Of a stretch of DNA of 16,081 nt, positions 7,511 through 14,790 are shown piece after piece. The translations under genes were made by a program, and so were the position numbers. A model generated the notes under the pieces. The model worked only from the letters and a program-made list of their open reading frames with translations, was not told the DNA's origin and searched no databases. The DNA comes from Glaciecola sp034112105. GTDB taxonomy: Bacteria > Pseudomonadota > Gammaproteobacteria > Enterobacterales > Alteromonadaceae. Location of the stretch: contig JAWUVZ010000011.1 of NCBI GenBank assembly GCA_034112105.1, positions 1-16,081 of the forward strand, given 5' to 3'. Each line of letters opens with the position of its first letter. Within the stretch, counting starts at the first letter, position 1.

Positions 7511-8385
7511 TTGGTGCAGCTGTTATTTTATTTAACCCTGATTCTGATATTACCTATCAATTAATTGAATCAGTTTTACAACAAGTCGATGTGCTATGTG
7601 TTATCGATAATTCGCCGTTGCCTACGAGTTTAAATATTCCTAAAGATAAACTGCATTATCATCATTTTCCTAGCAATGTCGGTATTGCTGCGGCTCAAAA
7701 TGTAGCGCTAAAGGATTTAAGGGCCTCTGGTTGTGAATATGCATTATTGCTAGACCAAGACAGCCAAATAGATGATGATTTTGTTTTTCGGTTGTCTAGT
7801 TTGTTAGTGGCATCTAAAATTAACATGCAGCCGCTAATTGCTATTGGACCTAGGATTATCTGTTCATTTTCTGAAAAGTCAGTTAAGCCTAGAGTGCAAC
7901 GAGAAATAGTAGTATACGATGACGTCGTGTGTGTTACTCAGATTATTTCTTCTGGAATGATGATTGATTTATCTAAAATAGATATTATCGGTTTTAAAGA
8001 TGAAGCTCTCTTTATCGATGGTGTTGACCATGAATGGTGTTGGCGAGCTAAAACTCATGATTACATGGTAGCGATAGCAAATAAAATTGAAATGGTTCAT
8101 CGACTCGGTGATTCTCGAAGTAAATTTGCTGGCGTGACTTACAAGGTAGGATCACCTGTGCGGCTTTACTATCAGTTTCGAAATATTTTACTGCTTGCCC
8201 GCAGAGGTTATGTGCCAAAATACTGGAAATCGCGCAACCTATTAGTACTACCCATACGATTTTTTGCTAATTCATTATTACAAACACAAAAACGTGAACG
8301 TGTAACTTACATGTTGTGTGGTCTGTGGGATGGATTAACTGATAAAAAGGGATCCTTCTCAGAAAATTGGAAAACTGATAAATAG
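7507..8385 (+). CDS. GT2 glycosyltransferase, rhamnosyltransferase type
   Basis: 292 residues. The opening AAVILFNPD, the SNVGIAAAQN segment, LLLDQDSQID (DQDS at 83-86) and GVDHEWCWRA (acidic and His residues 174-176) are characteristic of the bacterial rhamnosyltransferase group of GT2 (RfbF/WbbL-like). The C-terminal region VRLYYQFRNILLLARRGYVP is also typical. The expected role is transfer of a deoxyhexose, often L-rhamnose from dTDP-rhamnose, to a lipid-linked saccharide on the cytoplasmic membrane face. No rml genes are visible here, so the donor may be something else. TTG 7507 is the start: it overlaps the preceding TGA stop, and a strong Shine-Dalgarno-like AAGGGTGAT lies at 7492-7500. 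It is the last glycosyltransferase before the precursor and initiation genes. Confidence 0.87.
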   Translation: MIGAAVILFNPDSDITYQLIESVLQQVDVLCVIDNSPLPTSLNIPKDKLHYHHFPSNVGIAAAQNVALKDLRASGCEYALLLDQDSQIDDDFVFRLSSLLVASKINMQPLIAIGPRIICSFSEKSVKPRVQREIVVYDDVVCVTQIISSGMMIDLSKIDIIGFKDEALFIDGVDHEWCWRAKTHDYMVAIANKIEMVHRLGDSRSKFAGVTYKVGSPVRLYYQFRNILLLARRGYVPKYWKSRNLLVLPIRFFANSLLQTQKRERVTYMLCGLWDGLTDKKGSFSENWKTDK

Positions 8386-8447
8386 GATGGTGATTTACAT
8401 CTATCCATTGAGCTGGACTATTTCTTAGTTAGGCTTTATCGTCATCC
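8385..8447 (+). repeat. Long-range imperfect inverted repeat after the rhamnosyltransferase-like gene
   Basis: GGATGGTGAT at 8385-8394 can pair with ATCGTCATCC at 8438-8447 over 10 positions (8 Watson-Crick and 2 G-U), with a 43-base loop. A run of five T occurs a few bases later, at 8454-8458. It could be a weak terminator or mRNA-end structure in the 110-base gap, but the long loop makes chance a real possibility. Confidence 0.25.
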
Positions 8448-8495
8448 ATACTATTTTTAAATCTATCATTTATTATTGAATATAAGTAAAAACCA

Positions 8496-9425
8496 ATGAT
8501 TGCACTGACAGGATATTCTGGTTTTGTAGGCCAGAAATTACTTGAAAATCTGAGCACAAATGACTGTTTGTTATTGGGGCGTAAAAACCTTAACAGCAAC
8601 TATAGTTTTTGTGAGGTAGACTTAGAACGTGTCCACAAGCTAGATTTACTTGAGTCTTTAAAACCAGTTAATACCTTAATTCACATGGCTGCTCGGGTTC
8701 ATGTGATGAATGAAACGGCAAATAATCCATTAGTTGAATTTAGAACGATAAATACCCAAGCTACCTTAGCGCTTGCAAAACAAGCCGCCGAAGCCGGTGT
8801 TAAGCGCTTTATATTTTTAAGCTCAATTAAAGTGAATGGTGAGAAGACAGTACACAATCTTATGTTTACTGGTCAAGATAAGCGGGCACCAGCAGATGCG
8901 TATGGAATTTCAAAAGCTGAGGCTGAGCAACAACTAATAATCTTGGGTAAGCAGACCGGTATGGAAATTGTTATTATTCGCTCTCCACTTGTGTATGGAG
9001 AAGGCGTAAAAGCAAATTTTGCATCATTGATGAAGTTGGTTAATAAAGGGCTACCCTTGCCGTTTAGACTGGTTACACATAATAAGCGAAGTTTTGTGTC
9101 GGTTTACAATTTAATCGATTTGATTAGTGTTTGTATTGAGCACCCAAAAGCAGCAAATCAATTGTTTTTAGTCTCTGATGATAATGACTTTTCTACCGCT
9201 CAAATGATTGCGTTAATGGCTAAAGTACAAGGTAAAAAGAACGTCGCTTTGCCTGTGCCCGTTTGGTGCTTCACTTTAGTGGGTAAGTTATTAAACAAAA
9301 ACGATGTCGTTGAAAGACTGACCGGTTCACTTCAATTAGATATTTCACATACAAAAAATACGCTCGGCTGGACTCCACCTCACTCGGTTGAACACGGCTT
9401 TAGGTTAGCGGCTAAACAAAAATAG
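8496..9425 (+). CDS. NAD(P)-dependent SDR: WbpV/WreQ-like nucleotide-sugar epimerase or 4-reductase
   Basis: 309 residues of the extended short-chain dehydrogenase family. GYSGFVG at 6-12 is the GxxGxxG dinucleotide-binding turn; MAARVHVM follows the fourth strand; SS at 109-110 and YGISK at 136-140 give the catalytic Ser-Tyr-Lys set; RSPLVYG and the QLFLVSDD segment are typical of the UDP-sugar branch. Relatives in this genomic position include WbpV (UDP-FucNAc synthesis) and WreQ (4-reductase giving UDP-QuiNAc). Both act on the 4-keto product of a WbpM/WreV-type 4,6-dehydratase, and such a gene lies two genes downstream. A simple UDP-hexose 4-epimerase is the main alternative. ATG 8496 starts the protein directly at the nucleotide-binding strand; its ribosome binding site is weak. 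The spacing to the next gene is 19 bases. Confidence 0.85.
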   Translation: MIALTGYSGFVGQKLLENLSTNDCLLLGRKNLNSNYSFCEVDLERVHKLDLLESLKPVNTLIHMAARVHVMNETANNPLVEFRTINTQATLALAKQAAEAGVKRFIFLSSIKVNGEKTVHNLMFTGQDKRAPADAYGISKAEAEQQLIILGKQTGMEIVIIRSPLVYGEGVKANFASLMKLVNKGLPLPFRLVTHNKRSFVSVYNLIDLISVCIEHPKAANQLFLVSDDNDFSTAQMIALMAKVQGKKNVALPVPVWCFTLVGKLLNKNDVVERLTGSLQLDISHTKNTLGWTPPHSVEHGFRLAAKQK

Positions 9426-9444
9426 TCTACTGGATTGGTAATTA

Positions 9445-9993
9445 ATGATACGTATACTCGACTTGATATTTTCACTTTTTGGCTTGATCCTAACGTCACC
9501 ATTTTTATTGGTTTTATATATTATAAGCCTTTTTGATACCGGCTCTCCTATCTTCATGCAAGAACGGGTCGGACGCAATAAAATGCCCTTTATACTCATT
9601 AAATTTAGAACCATGAAAGTTGATACAGCTTCAGTTGCAACCCACTTGGCAAGCACATCCTCAATAACTCCTTTTGGGCATTTTTTGCGAAAAACAAAAC
9701 TCGATGAACTACCACAACTTTGGAATGTACTCATCGGTGATATGAGTTTAGTTGGCCCCCGACCTGGTTTGTTTAATCAAGAAGAGTTAACGCAAGCGCG
9801 CAGTGCTAAGAATGTTTACTCAATACGTCCTGGTATTACGGGCCTAGCGCAAGTAAATAAAATTGATATGTCGACCCCTGAATTATTGGCAAAAATGGAT
9901 AAAGAAATGATCGATACCCTGACACTAAAAAATTATTTTAAATATATATTAATGACCGTTGCAGGCAGCGGTAGCGGTGATAGGGTTCACTAA
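9445..9993 (+). CDS. Initiating undecaprenyl-phosphate sugar phosphotransferase (short, PglC-type)
   Basis: 182 residues, the size of the small monotopic phosphoglycosyl transferases, which lack the extra membrane domain of WbaP/WcaJ. A hydrophobic re-entrant helix at about 5-30 contains a Pro (SPFLL). It is followed by the conserved ERVGRN (40-45), KFRTM (53-57), the catalytic Asp-Glu pair in LDELPQLWNV (Asp87, Glu88), SLVGPRPG (101-108) and RPGITGLAQ. The family moves a sugar-1-phosphate from a UDP-sugar to undecaprenyl phosphate at the inner face of the cytoplasmic membrane, so this enzyme should start repeat-unit assembly. Its neighbours point to a 6-deoxy-HexNAc, QuiNAc or FucNAc, as the first sugar. 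The protein closes with GSGSGDRVH, a normal ending for the group. Confidence 0.9.
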   Translation: MIRILDLIFSLFGLILTSPFLLVLYIISLFDTGSPIFMQERVGRNKMPFILIKFRTMKVDTASVATHLASTSSITPFGHFLRKTKLDELPQLWNVLIGDMSLVGPRPGLFNQEELTQARSAKNVYSIRPGITGLAQVNKIDMSTPELLAKMDKEMIDTLTLKNYFKYILMTVAGSGSGDRVH

Positions 9994-10104
9994 ATGTGTA
10001 TAGTTTTGAGACACAGGTAGCCATTTTTGTTGTATTCGTCTGAATAAGGCATATAATTTAAACCTGCACGGTCGATAAAAACTTTGATCGCACAAAGGAA
10101 AATC
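9990..10104 (-). pseudogene. Possible antisense gene remnant between two biosynthesis genes
   Basis: In the 111-base gap, the minus strand reads an uninterrupted protein-like sequence ending at TAG 9990-9992. It includes VFIDRAGLNYMPYSDEY and NGYLCLKTIH. The frame continues upstream into the dehydratase gene only as a shadow, so a complete gene is impossible here. Composition is the only support and the piece is about 38 codons, so chance is quite possible. I do not recognise a family. Confidence 0.15.
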
Positions 10105-12060
10105 ATGTTCTTACAAATACTCAGTAAAGTATTGAATTCAAAACGAAAAACAAAGAGAATTATTACTTTAATCGTCGACTCGCTATTTATAGTTACGTCT
10201 TTTTGGGCGTCATTAGTGATACGCCTTGATAATTTAACTGCATTTTCTAATATCAATTATTGGTTAATTCTTTCTGGTCTATTGCCAATAACTATCTTAA
10301 TTTTTATTAAACTTGGTCTTTACCGAGCTGTACTTCGCTATATGAGTTCTCAAGCAGTTTGGGCCATTGTAGCTGGCACAATGCTTTCCACTGCAGCATT
10401 GGTTCTTATCGCATTTTTCTCCTCAACTCCCATTCCTAGAACAATGCCATTAATATATTGTGCGCTTATATTGCTCTCTGTTGGCGGTGCAAGGTTACTG
10501 GTTAGGGCCTTAGTTACTCAATTTACAGGGTCAAATAAACTCCCCTTAGTAATATATGGGGCAGGTTCTGCCGGTCGTCAATTAGCCACTGGTATAGCTA
10601 CCGGTTCAGAGTTTTATGTTTCAGCATTCATTGACGATGATGCCAGTAAATATGGATCTGTTATTCAAGGTGTTCCAGTGATATCAGTTCTCGAGTTAAA
10701 AGCGTTGATAACTGCAGGGAAGGCTATTAAAGTGCTGCTTGCACTGCCTAGCGCTAGCCGTTCTGAGAGAAATCGAATAATTAACTCATTAGAAAAATAT
10801 CCGATTCAGGTTCAGACAATCCCGGGTATCAAAGATGTCATTGAGGGTAATAGTAACCCCTCCGAATTTGTTGATGTGGAAATAGAAGATTTATTGGGTC
10901 GTGAGGCTGTAACACCATTACCTCAATTAATGGCACAAAATATTACAGGTAAAAGCGTCATGGTAACTGGCGCTGGTGGTTCAATTGGGTCGGAATTATG
11001 CCGTCAAATTATCAAGTTTAAGCCCTCTAAACTGATACTATTCGAATTATCTGAGTTCGCATTATATGAGATTGAAAAAGAACTTAGCGAATACATTAAC
11101 AAAAAAGGGCTTAACATAAAGCTCTATCCATTAATGGGTTCGGTACAACGTATAAATCGTGTCGAAAATGTAATGAACGCTTTTACTATAAATACGGTTT
11201 ATCACGCAGCTGCATACAAACACGTTCCTTTAGTTGAACACAATGTTGTTGAAGGAATAAGAAACAATGTGTTTGGCACCTATTATGCTGCTAAGGCAGC
11301 CATTAATTGTGGTGTAGAAACGTTCGTATTAGTCTCAACAGATAAAGCGGTGCGCCCTGCTAGTGTAATGGGAGCATCGAAACGCATGGCCGAATTGGTT
11401 TTACAAGCGCTTTCGCAAGCTGCCTTCAATAAGAGTACAAGATTCTGTATGGTTCGTTTCGGGAATGTTCTTGATTCGTCAGGTTCCGTTTTGCCATTGT
11501 TCAGACGCCAAATTAAAGAAGGCGGGCCGATTACCCTCACACACGAAGATATTACCCGATATTTCATGACAAATTCAGAAGCCGCACAGCTTGTAATTCA
11601 AGCCGGAGCAATGGGCAAGGGGGGCGATGTTTTTGTGTTAGATATGGGAGAGTCGGTGAAAATAAAAGATCTAGCAGAAAAATTGATCCGCTTGTCAGGC
11701 TTAGAAACTAAAGAACCATCAAACCCTGATGGTGACATTGCCTTAGAATATACTGGTCTTCGTCCGGGCGAAAAATTATTTGAAGAACTACTCATTGGCG
11801 ATAACGTTCACGACACGTTTCATGAACGTATAATGACCGCAAATGAGGCTATGTTATCTTGGGAAGATCTTGAACCGATGCTAGATCGATTAGATCGAAT
11901 GTGTCACAGTTTTGACCACGAAGGTATCAGAGATATATTGTTGAATGCACCAACGGGGTTTAATCCTAATCATGGCATCTGCGATTTAGTTTGGGCTGCA
12001 CGGCAACCAAAAGACCTTAAACTAAAAACTGCAGAAGTGATAAATTTGCCTAGAGCATAG
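10105..12060 (+). CDS. wbpM: Membrane-bound UDP-GlcNAc 4,6-dehydratase, WbpM/FlaA1 family
   Basis: 651 residues, the full length for WbpM-type proteins. The N-terminal part has about four hydrophobic segments (from IITLIVDSLFIVTSFWASLV to YCALILLSVGGARLLV) anchoring it in the inner membrane. A first Rossmann-like domain begins at VIYGAGSAGR (149-158). The catalytic SDR domain begins at VTGAGGSIGSE (G289). STDK at 411-414 and MGASK at 422-426 place Met where classical SDRs have Tyr, as in WbpM and its relatives. LRPGEKLFEELL closes the domain. The reaction is UDP-GlcNAc to UDP-4-keto-6-deoxy-GlcNAc, the precursor of QuiNAc and FucNAc. ATG 10105 is chosen because AAGGA at 10095-10099 sits 5 bases upstream; the TTG at 10084 has no such site. 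The upstream SDR and phosphoglycosyl transferase complete the module. Confidence 0.92.
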   Translation: MFLQILSKVLNSKRKTKRIITLIVDSLFIVTSFWASLVIRLDNLTAFSNINYWLILSGLLPITILIFIKLGLYRAVLRYMSSQAVWAIVAGTMLSTAALVLIAFFSSTPIPRTMPLIYCALILLSVGGARLLVRALVTQFTGSNKLPLVIYGAGSAGRQLATGIATGSEFYVSAFIDDDASKYGSVIQGVPVISVLELKALITAGKAIKVLLALPSASRSERNRIINSLEKYPIQVQTIPGIKDVIEGNSNPSEFVDVEIEDLLGREAVTPLPQLMAQNITGKSVMVTGAGGSIGSELCRQIIKFKPSKLILFELSEFALYEIEKELSEYINKKGLNIKLYPLMGSVQRINRVENVMNAFTINTVYHAAAYKHVPLVEHNVVEGIRNNVFGTYYAAKAAINCGVETFVLVSTDKAVRPASVMGASKRMAELVLQALSQAAFNKSTRFCMVRFGNVLDSSGSVLPLFRRQIKEGGPITLTHEDITRYFMTNSEAAQLVIQAGAMGKGGDVFVLDMGESVKIKDLAEKLIRLSGLETKEPSNPDGDIALEYTGLRPGEKLFEELLIGDNVHDTFHERIMTANEAMLSWEDLEPMLDRLDRMCHSFDHEGIRDILLNAPTGFNPNHGICDLVWAARQPKDLKLKTAEVINLPRA

Positions 12061-12077
12061 TTTCGGGTGAATTAGAT

Positions 12078-12105
12078 TTGCACAATTATCCTCAGTAAAT
12101 ATACT
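12078..12105 (+). promoter_or_regulatory. Candidate promoter for ugd
   Basis: TATACT at 12100-12105 is a 5-of-6 match to a sigma-70 -10 box. TTGCAC at 12078-12083 is a weak -35 box at 16 bases. A start near 12112 would give a leader of about 40 bases before ugd. Read-through from the dehydratase gene is also likely, because no terminator is visible after 12060. Confidence 0.35.
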
Positions 12106-12152
12106 GTTATAAAAAAATTATTTATGACCCCCATTATGGGCAAGGAATCTCA

Positions 12153-13493
12153 ATGAAAGTAACAGTCTTCGGCATCGGCTATGTCGGTCTTGTGCAAGCT
12201 GCCGTGCTAGCAGAAGTCGGCCACGACGTTGTTTGCGTCGATGTAGATCAAAACAAAGTAGATAACTTGGGAAAAGGCATTATTCCAATCTACGAACCCG
12301 GTTTAACCCACTTAGTTACCTCAAACTTTGAGCAAGGTCGAGTTAAGTTTACGACTAATGCTGAGGTTGGCGTTAGTCACGGTGAAGTCGTATTTATTGC
12401 CGTAGGTACGCCACCAGATGAAGATGGCTCTGCCGACCTAAAGTATGTGCAGACTGTTGCCAAAACAATCGCAACCTACATGCAAAATCATAAAATAATT
12501 GTCAACAAATCGACAGTGCCTGTAGGTACTGCAGATAAAGTGATTGCAACTGTTTCAGCCACCCTAAAGTCACTCAATAAAGAATTAACCTTTGACGTAG
12601 TCTCAAATCCTGAGTTCCTAAAAGAAGGCGCAGCTGTTAACGACTGTATGCGACCTGACCGCATTATTTTAGGTACGCAAAGCGAATACGCTGAAAAGAG
12701 GCTAAGAGAACTCTACAGCCCGTTTAACCGCAACCATGACAAAATAATCGTGATGGATGTGCGCAGTGCTGAGCTTACAAAATATGCAGCTAACTGCATG
12801 TTGGCAACCAAAATCAGTTTTATGAATGAAATGGCTAATTTAGCCGAGCTCTTTGGTGCCGATATCGAAAATGTGCGCAAAGGTATAGGTAGCGACCCTC
12901 GAATTGGCTATCAGTTTATTTACCCGGGTTGTGGTTATGGCGGGTCTTGTTTCCCTAAAGATGTGCAAGCGCTTATTCGCAGTGCAACAGGGGTCGGTTA
13001 CACGGCTAAAATTCTAGAAGCTGTTGAAACAGTCAACTATAGTCAAAAAGAGAAATTATTCGACTACATCATGGACCATTACAAAGGTGATGTGAAAGGA
13101 AAGACCATTGCTTTATGGGGGCTGTCATTCAAACCCAATACTGATGACATGCGCGATGCATCATCACGCGTGTTAATGGAAAAACTATGGAAGTACGGTG
13201 CTATTGTGCAGGCCTATGATCCAGAGGCGATGGAAGAAACACAGCGTATTTATGGCACACGTGGCGACCTGAAATTAATGGGTACCAAAGAAGCCACCTT
13301 AGTAGGGGCAAGTTGCCTAGTTATTTGTACCGAGTGGCAGGCTTTTAGAGCCCCTGACTTTGAGTTAATTAAAGAACACGTTGCTGACCAAGTTATTTTT
13401 GATGGACGTAATTTATTCGAGCCAAGCTTAATTTCGGAATACGGATTGCATTACTATGCTATCGGCAGAGGCTTATCGGTTAAAGCACCTTAA
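12153..13493 (+). CDS. ugd: UDP-glucose 6-dehydrogenase
   Basis: 446 residues, normal for the family. It oxidises UDP-glucose twice with NAD+ to UDP-glucuronate in the cytosol. GIGYVG at 7-12 is the NAD-binding turn after a clean N-terminal strand. VGTPPDEDGSADLKYV, NKSTVPVGT, SNPEFLKEGAAV and MRPDRIILG are family landmarks. GYGGSCFPKD holds the catalytic Cys266 and Lys269. The C-terminal domain carries LWGLSFKPNTDDMRDA and DGRNLFEP. ATG 12153 has AAGGA about 6 bases upstream. The product could enter the polymer as GlcA or feed GalA or other uronic acids, which would add negative charge. It is followed by a terminator-like hairpin and then galU, which makes its substrate. A UDP-ManNAc dehydrogenase is unlikely given these motifs. 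Confidence 0.96.
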   Translation: MKVTVFGIGYVGLVQAAVLAEVGHDVVCVDVDQNKVDNLGKGIIPIYEPGLTHLVTSNFEQGRVKFTTNAEVGVSHGEVVFIAVGTPPDEDGSADLKYVQTVAKTIATYMQNHKIIVNKSTVPVGTADKVIATVSATLKSLNKELTFDVVSNPEFLKEGAAVNDCMRPDRIILGTQSEYAEKRLRELYSPFNRNHDKIIVMDVRSAELTKYAANCMLATKISFMNEMANLAELFGADIENVRKGIGSDPRIGYQFIYPGCGYGGSCFPKDVQALIRSATGVGYTAKILEAVETVNYSQKEKLFDYIMDHYKGDVKGKTIALWGLSFKPNTDDMRDASSRVLMEKLWKYGAIVQAYDPEAMEETQRIYGTRGDLKLMGTKEATLVGASCLVICTEWQAFRAPDFELIKEHVADQVIFDGRNLFEPSLISEYGLHYYAIGRGLSVKAP

Positions 13494-13504
13494 TCGGCTT
13501 TTTT
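13476..13504 (+). terminator. Rho-independent terminator at the end of ugd
   Basis: TCGGTTAA (13476-13483) pairs with TTAATCGG (13490-13497) over 8 positions with two G-U pairs and a 6-base loop, followed by C and six T (13499-13504). The stem covers the last codons and stop of ugd. An alternative hairpin, 13490-13514, would have the T-run in its loop and is less convincing. The stem is AU-rich, so efficiency may be modest. Confidence 0.5.
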
Positions 13505-13523
13505 AGTCGGTTGATTTAGTATA

Positions 13524-13554
13524 TTGAGATAGTGCGCTGAAATTTTACGATACT
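13524..13554 (+). promoter_or_regulatory. Weak candidate promoter for galU
   Basis: TTGAGA at 13524-13529 (5 of 6 for a -35 box) and GATACT at 13549-13554 (4 of 6 for a -10 box) are 19 bases apart, longer than ideal. The position after the ugd terminator and about 40 bases before galU makes a promoter here sensible, but the match is weak. Confidence 0.28.
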
Positions 13555-13595
13555 AGGTAGCATGAGCTAAACAGTAAATAAGGATTAATTGAACT

Positions 13596-14483
13596 ATGAG
13601 TCAAGTTAGAAAGGCAGTGATACCCGTAGCTGGTTTGGGAACTAGAATGTTACCGGCCACAAAAGCAATCCCCAAGGAAATGCTACCTGTAGTCGATAAA
13701 CCGCTAATTCAATATGTAGTGAACGAGTGTGTTCAGGCAGGTATAAAGCAAATCGTGTTGGTGACTCATGCGAGTAAAAACAGCATTGAAAACCATTTTG
13801 ACACATCGTTCGAATTAGAAGCAACGTTAGAGAAACGTGTTAAACGTCAGTTGCTGGACGCAGTTAAAGCTATTTGCCCTAAAGGCGTCACCATAATGCA
13901 TGTGCGTCAGGGCGTCGCAAGTGGCTTGGGTCATGCTATTATGTGTGCCTATCCAATGATTGGTGACGAACCATTCGCGGTTGTACTACCGGACGTGATT
14001 ATTGACGATGTGGCGAGCGACCTAAAGAAAGACAATCTTGCTGATATGGTAGCTAAGTTTAACACTAGCCGCGTTAGCCAAGTCATGGTTGAGAAAGTGG
14101 CGCAAAAAGATGTCTCTAAATTCGGTATTGTTGATTTAGAAGGCAAGCAACTTGCCCCTGGCGAGTCTTGTAAAATGCACCGAATGGTTGAAAAGCCAGA
14201 ATTGGAAGACGCCCCTTCTGACCTAGCTGTTGTGGGTCGTTATGTGTTGTCTGCAAAAACATGGGATTTACTGGCAAAAACGGTTCCTGGTGCGGGCGAC
14301 GAAATTCAGTTAACTGATGCTATCGATGCACTTATGGAACATGAGCAAGTTGACGCATATTACATGAAAGGTAAAAGCCATGATTGTGGTAGCAAGCTGG
14401 GCTACATGAAAGCTAACGTTGAATACGCTATGCGTCACCCTGAGTTAGGTGAAGAATTTACTGAATTTTTGAAAACGTTGTAG
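13596..14483 (+). CDS. galU: UTP-glucose-1-phosphate uridylyltransferase
   Basis: 295 residues, typical for bacterial GalU. It makes UDP-glucose from UTP and glucose-1-phosphate in the cytosol, supplying ugd just upstream and any glucosyl transfer in the cluster. The N-terminus reads VIPVAGLGTRMLPATKAIPK (8-27), the nucleotide-binding loop with the conserved Arg17 and Lys27. It is followed by EMLPVVDKPLIQYVV, then VLPDVIIDD with the metal-binding Asp region, MVEKP, and GAGDEIQLTDAI near the sugar site. AGGA at 13581-13584 is 11 bases upstream of the ATG, rather far. The stop is followed by a terminator-like hairpin. Sequence conservation is strong, and the gene looks like a housekeeping type shared by many polysaccharide clusters. 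Confidence 0.96.
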   Translation: MSQVRKAVIPVAGLGTRMLPATKAIPKEMLPVVDKPLIQYVVNECVQAGIKQIVLVTHASKNSIENHFDTSFELEATLEKRVKRQLLDAVKAICPKGVTIMHVRQGVASGLGHAIMCAYPMIGDEPFAVVLPDVIIDDVASDLKKDNLADMVAKFNTSRVSQVMVEKVAQKDVSKFGIVDLEGKQLAPGESCKMHRMVEKPELEDAPSDLAVVGRYVLSAKTWDLLAKTVPGAGDEIQLTDAIDALMEHEQVDAYYMKGKSHDCGSKLGYMKANVEYAMRHPELGEEFTEFLKTL

Positions 14484-14515
14484 CTGAAATGGTTAAGTCA
14501 TGTTGATAACCAGTT

Positions 14516-14543
14516 TTAGTGTTTGTAATACTGACTTTTTTTT
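14516..14543 (+). terminator. Rho-independent terminator after galU
   Basis: TTAGTGTT (14516-14523) and AATACTGA (14527-14534) form an 8-pair stem with two G-U pairs and a TGT loop. A C and then eight T (14536-14543) follow. The stem is AU-rich but the T-tract is strong, and the place, 32 bases after the galU stop, is right. Confidence 0.5.
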
Positions 14544-14566
14544 AATTAAAGCCGAGTAATGACACA

Positions 14567-14602
14567 GTGGTTCCCAAAAAATTGACATGCTTTTGGGATC
14601 AC
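14567..14602. promoter_or_regulatory. Inverted repeat enclosing a perfect TTGACA, candidate operator/promoter of manC
   Basis: TCCCAAAA (14572-14579) and TTTTGGGA (14591-14598) are a perfect 8-base inverted repeat around an 11-base spacer. GTGG/TCAC flanks extend the match after a one-base bulge, up to 14567 and 14602. The spacer contains TTGACA at 14582-14587, identical to the sigma-70 -35 consensus. A possible -10, TTAAAT at 14603-14608, is 15 bases away, a bit short. No T-run follows, so it is not a standard terminator. A dimeric regulator binding site over the promoter is a reasonable reading (inference). Confidence 0.4.
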
Positions 14603-14739
14603 TTAAATAAGGCTTTGCTTTTTATGTAGCATATAACTAAGTCGTATTTTTCGCTGGGATAAAGTATCCTCTTATTTTCAAATACAGCCCGCTTGGGTTA
14701 AATTCACTATTAATTTAAAAGTATTTACATAGGGATAGA

Positions 14740-14790
14740 TAAGCTGTTGTTTATTTTGCGTTAGTTTATTTAAATTCATCGTAAGCTGTT
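14740..14790 (+). repeat. Direct repeat TAAGCTGTT, two copies upstream of manC
   Basis: The 9-base word occurs at 14740-14748 and 14782-14790, exactly 42 bases apart, close to four helical turns. The last copy ends 68 bases before the manC start. Tandem in-phase sites are what a multimeric activator would use, but a 9-base repeat in AT-rich DNA can also be chance. Confidence 0.3.

Noticed and set aside
9405..9734. 109-residue minus-strand frame over the phosphoglycosyl transferase gene
   Set aside because: It lies opposite a strongly conserved coding sequence and has no motif of its own.
9968..9976. GCGGTAGCG resembling the core of the ops/JUMPstart element recognised by RfaH
   Set aside because: It lies in the Gly/Ser-coding 3' end of the phosphoglycosyl transferase gene, in the middle of the cluster, and the following bases do not match. 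GGTAGC also occurs at 10016, 13556 and elsewhere, as expected by chance.
11283..11795. Two minus-strand frames inside the dehydratase gene
   Set aside because: Both are mirror frames of the conserved SDR domain.
13556..13563. GGTAGCAT in the galU leader as a possible ops core
   Set aside because: Only a short core matches, the flanks do not, and the place just before galU is not a typical cluster-leader position.
13642..14146. Two minus-strand frames inside galU
   Set aside because: They are shadows of conserved GalU sequence without ribosome sites or motifs.
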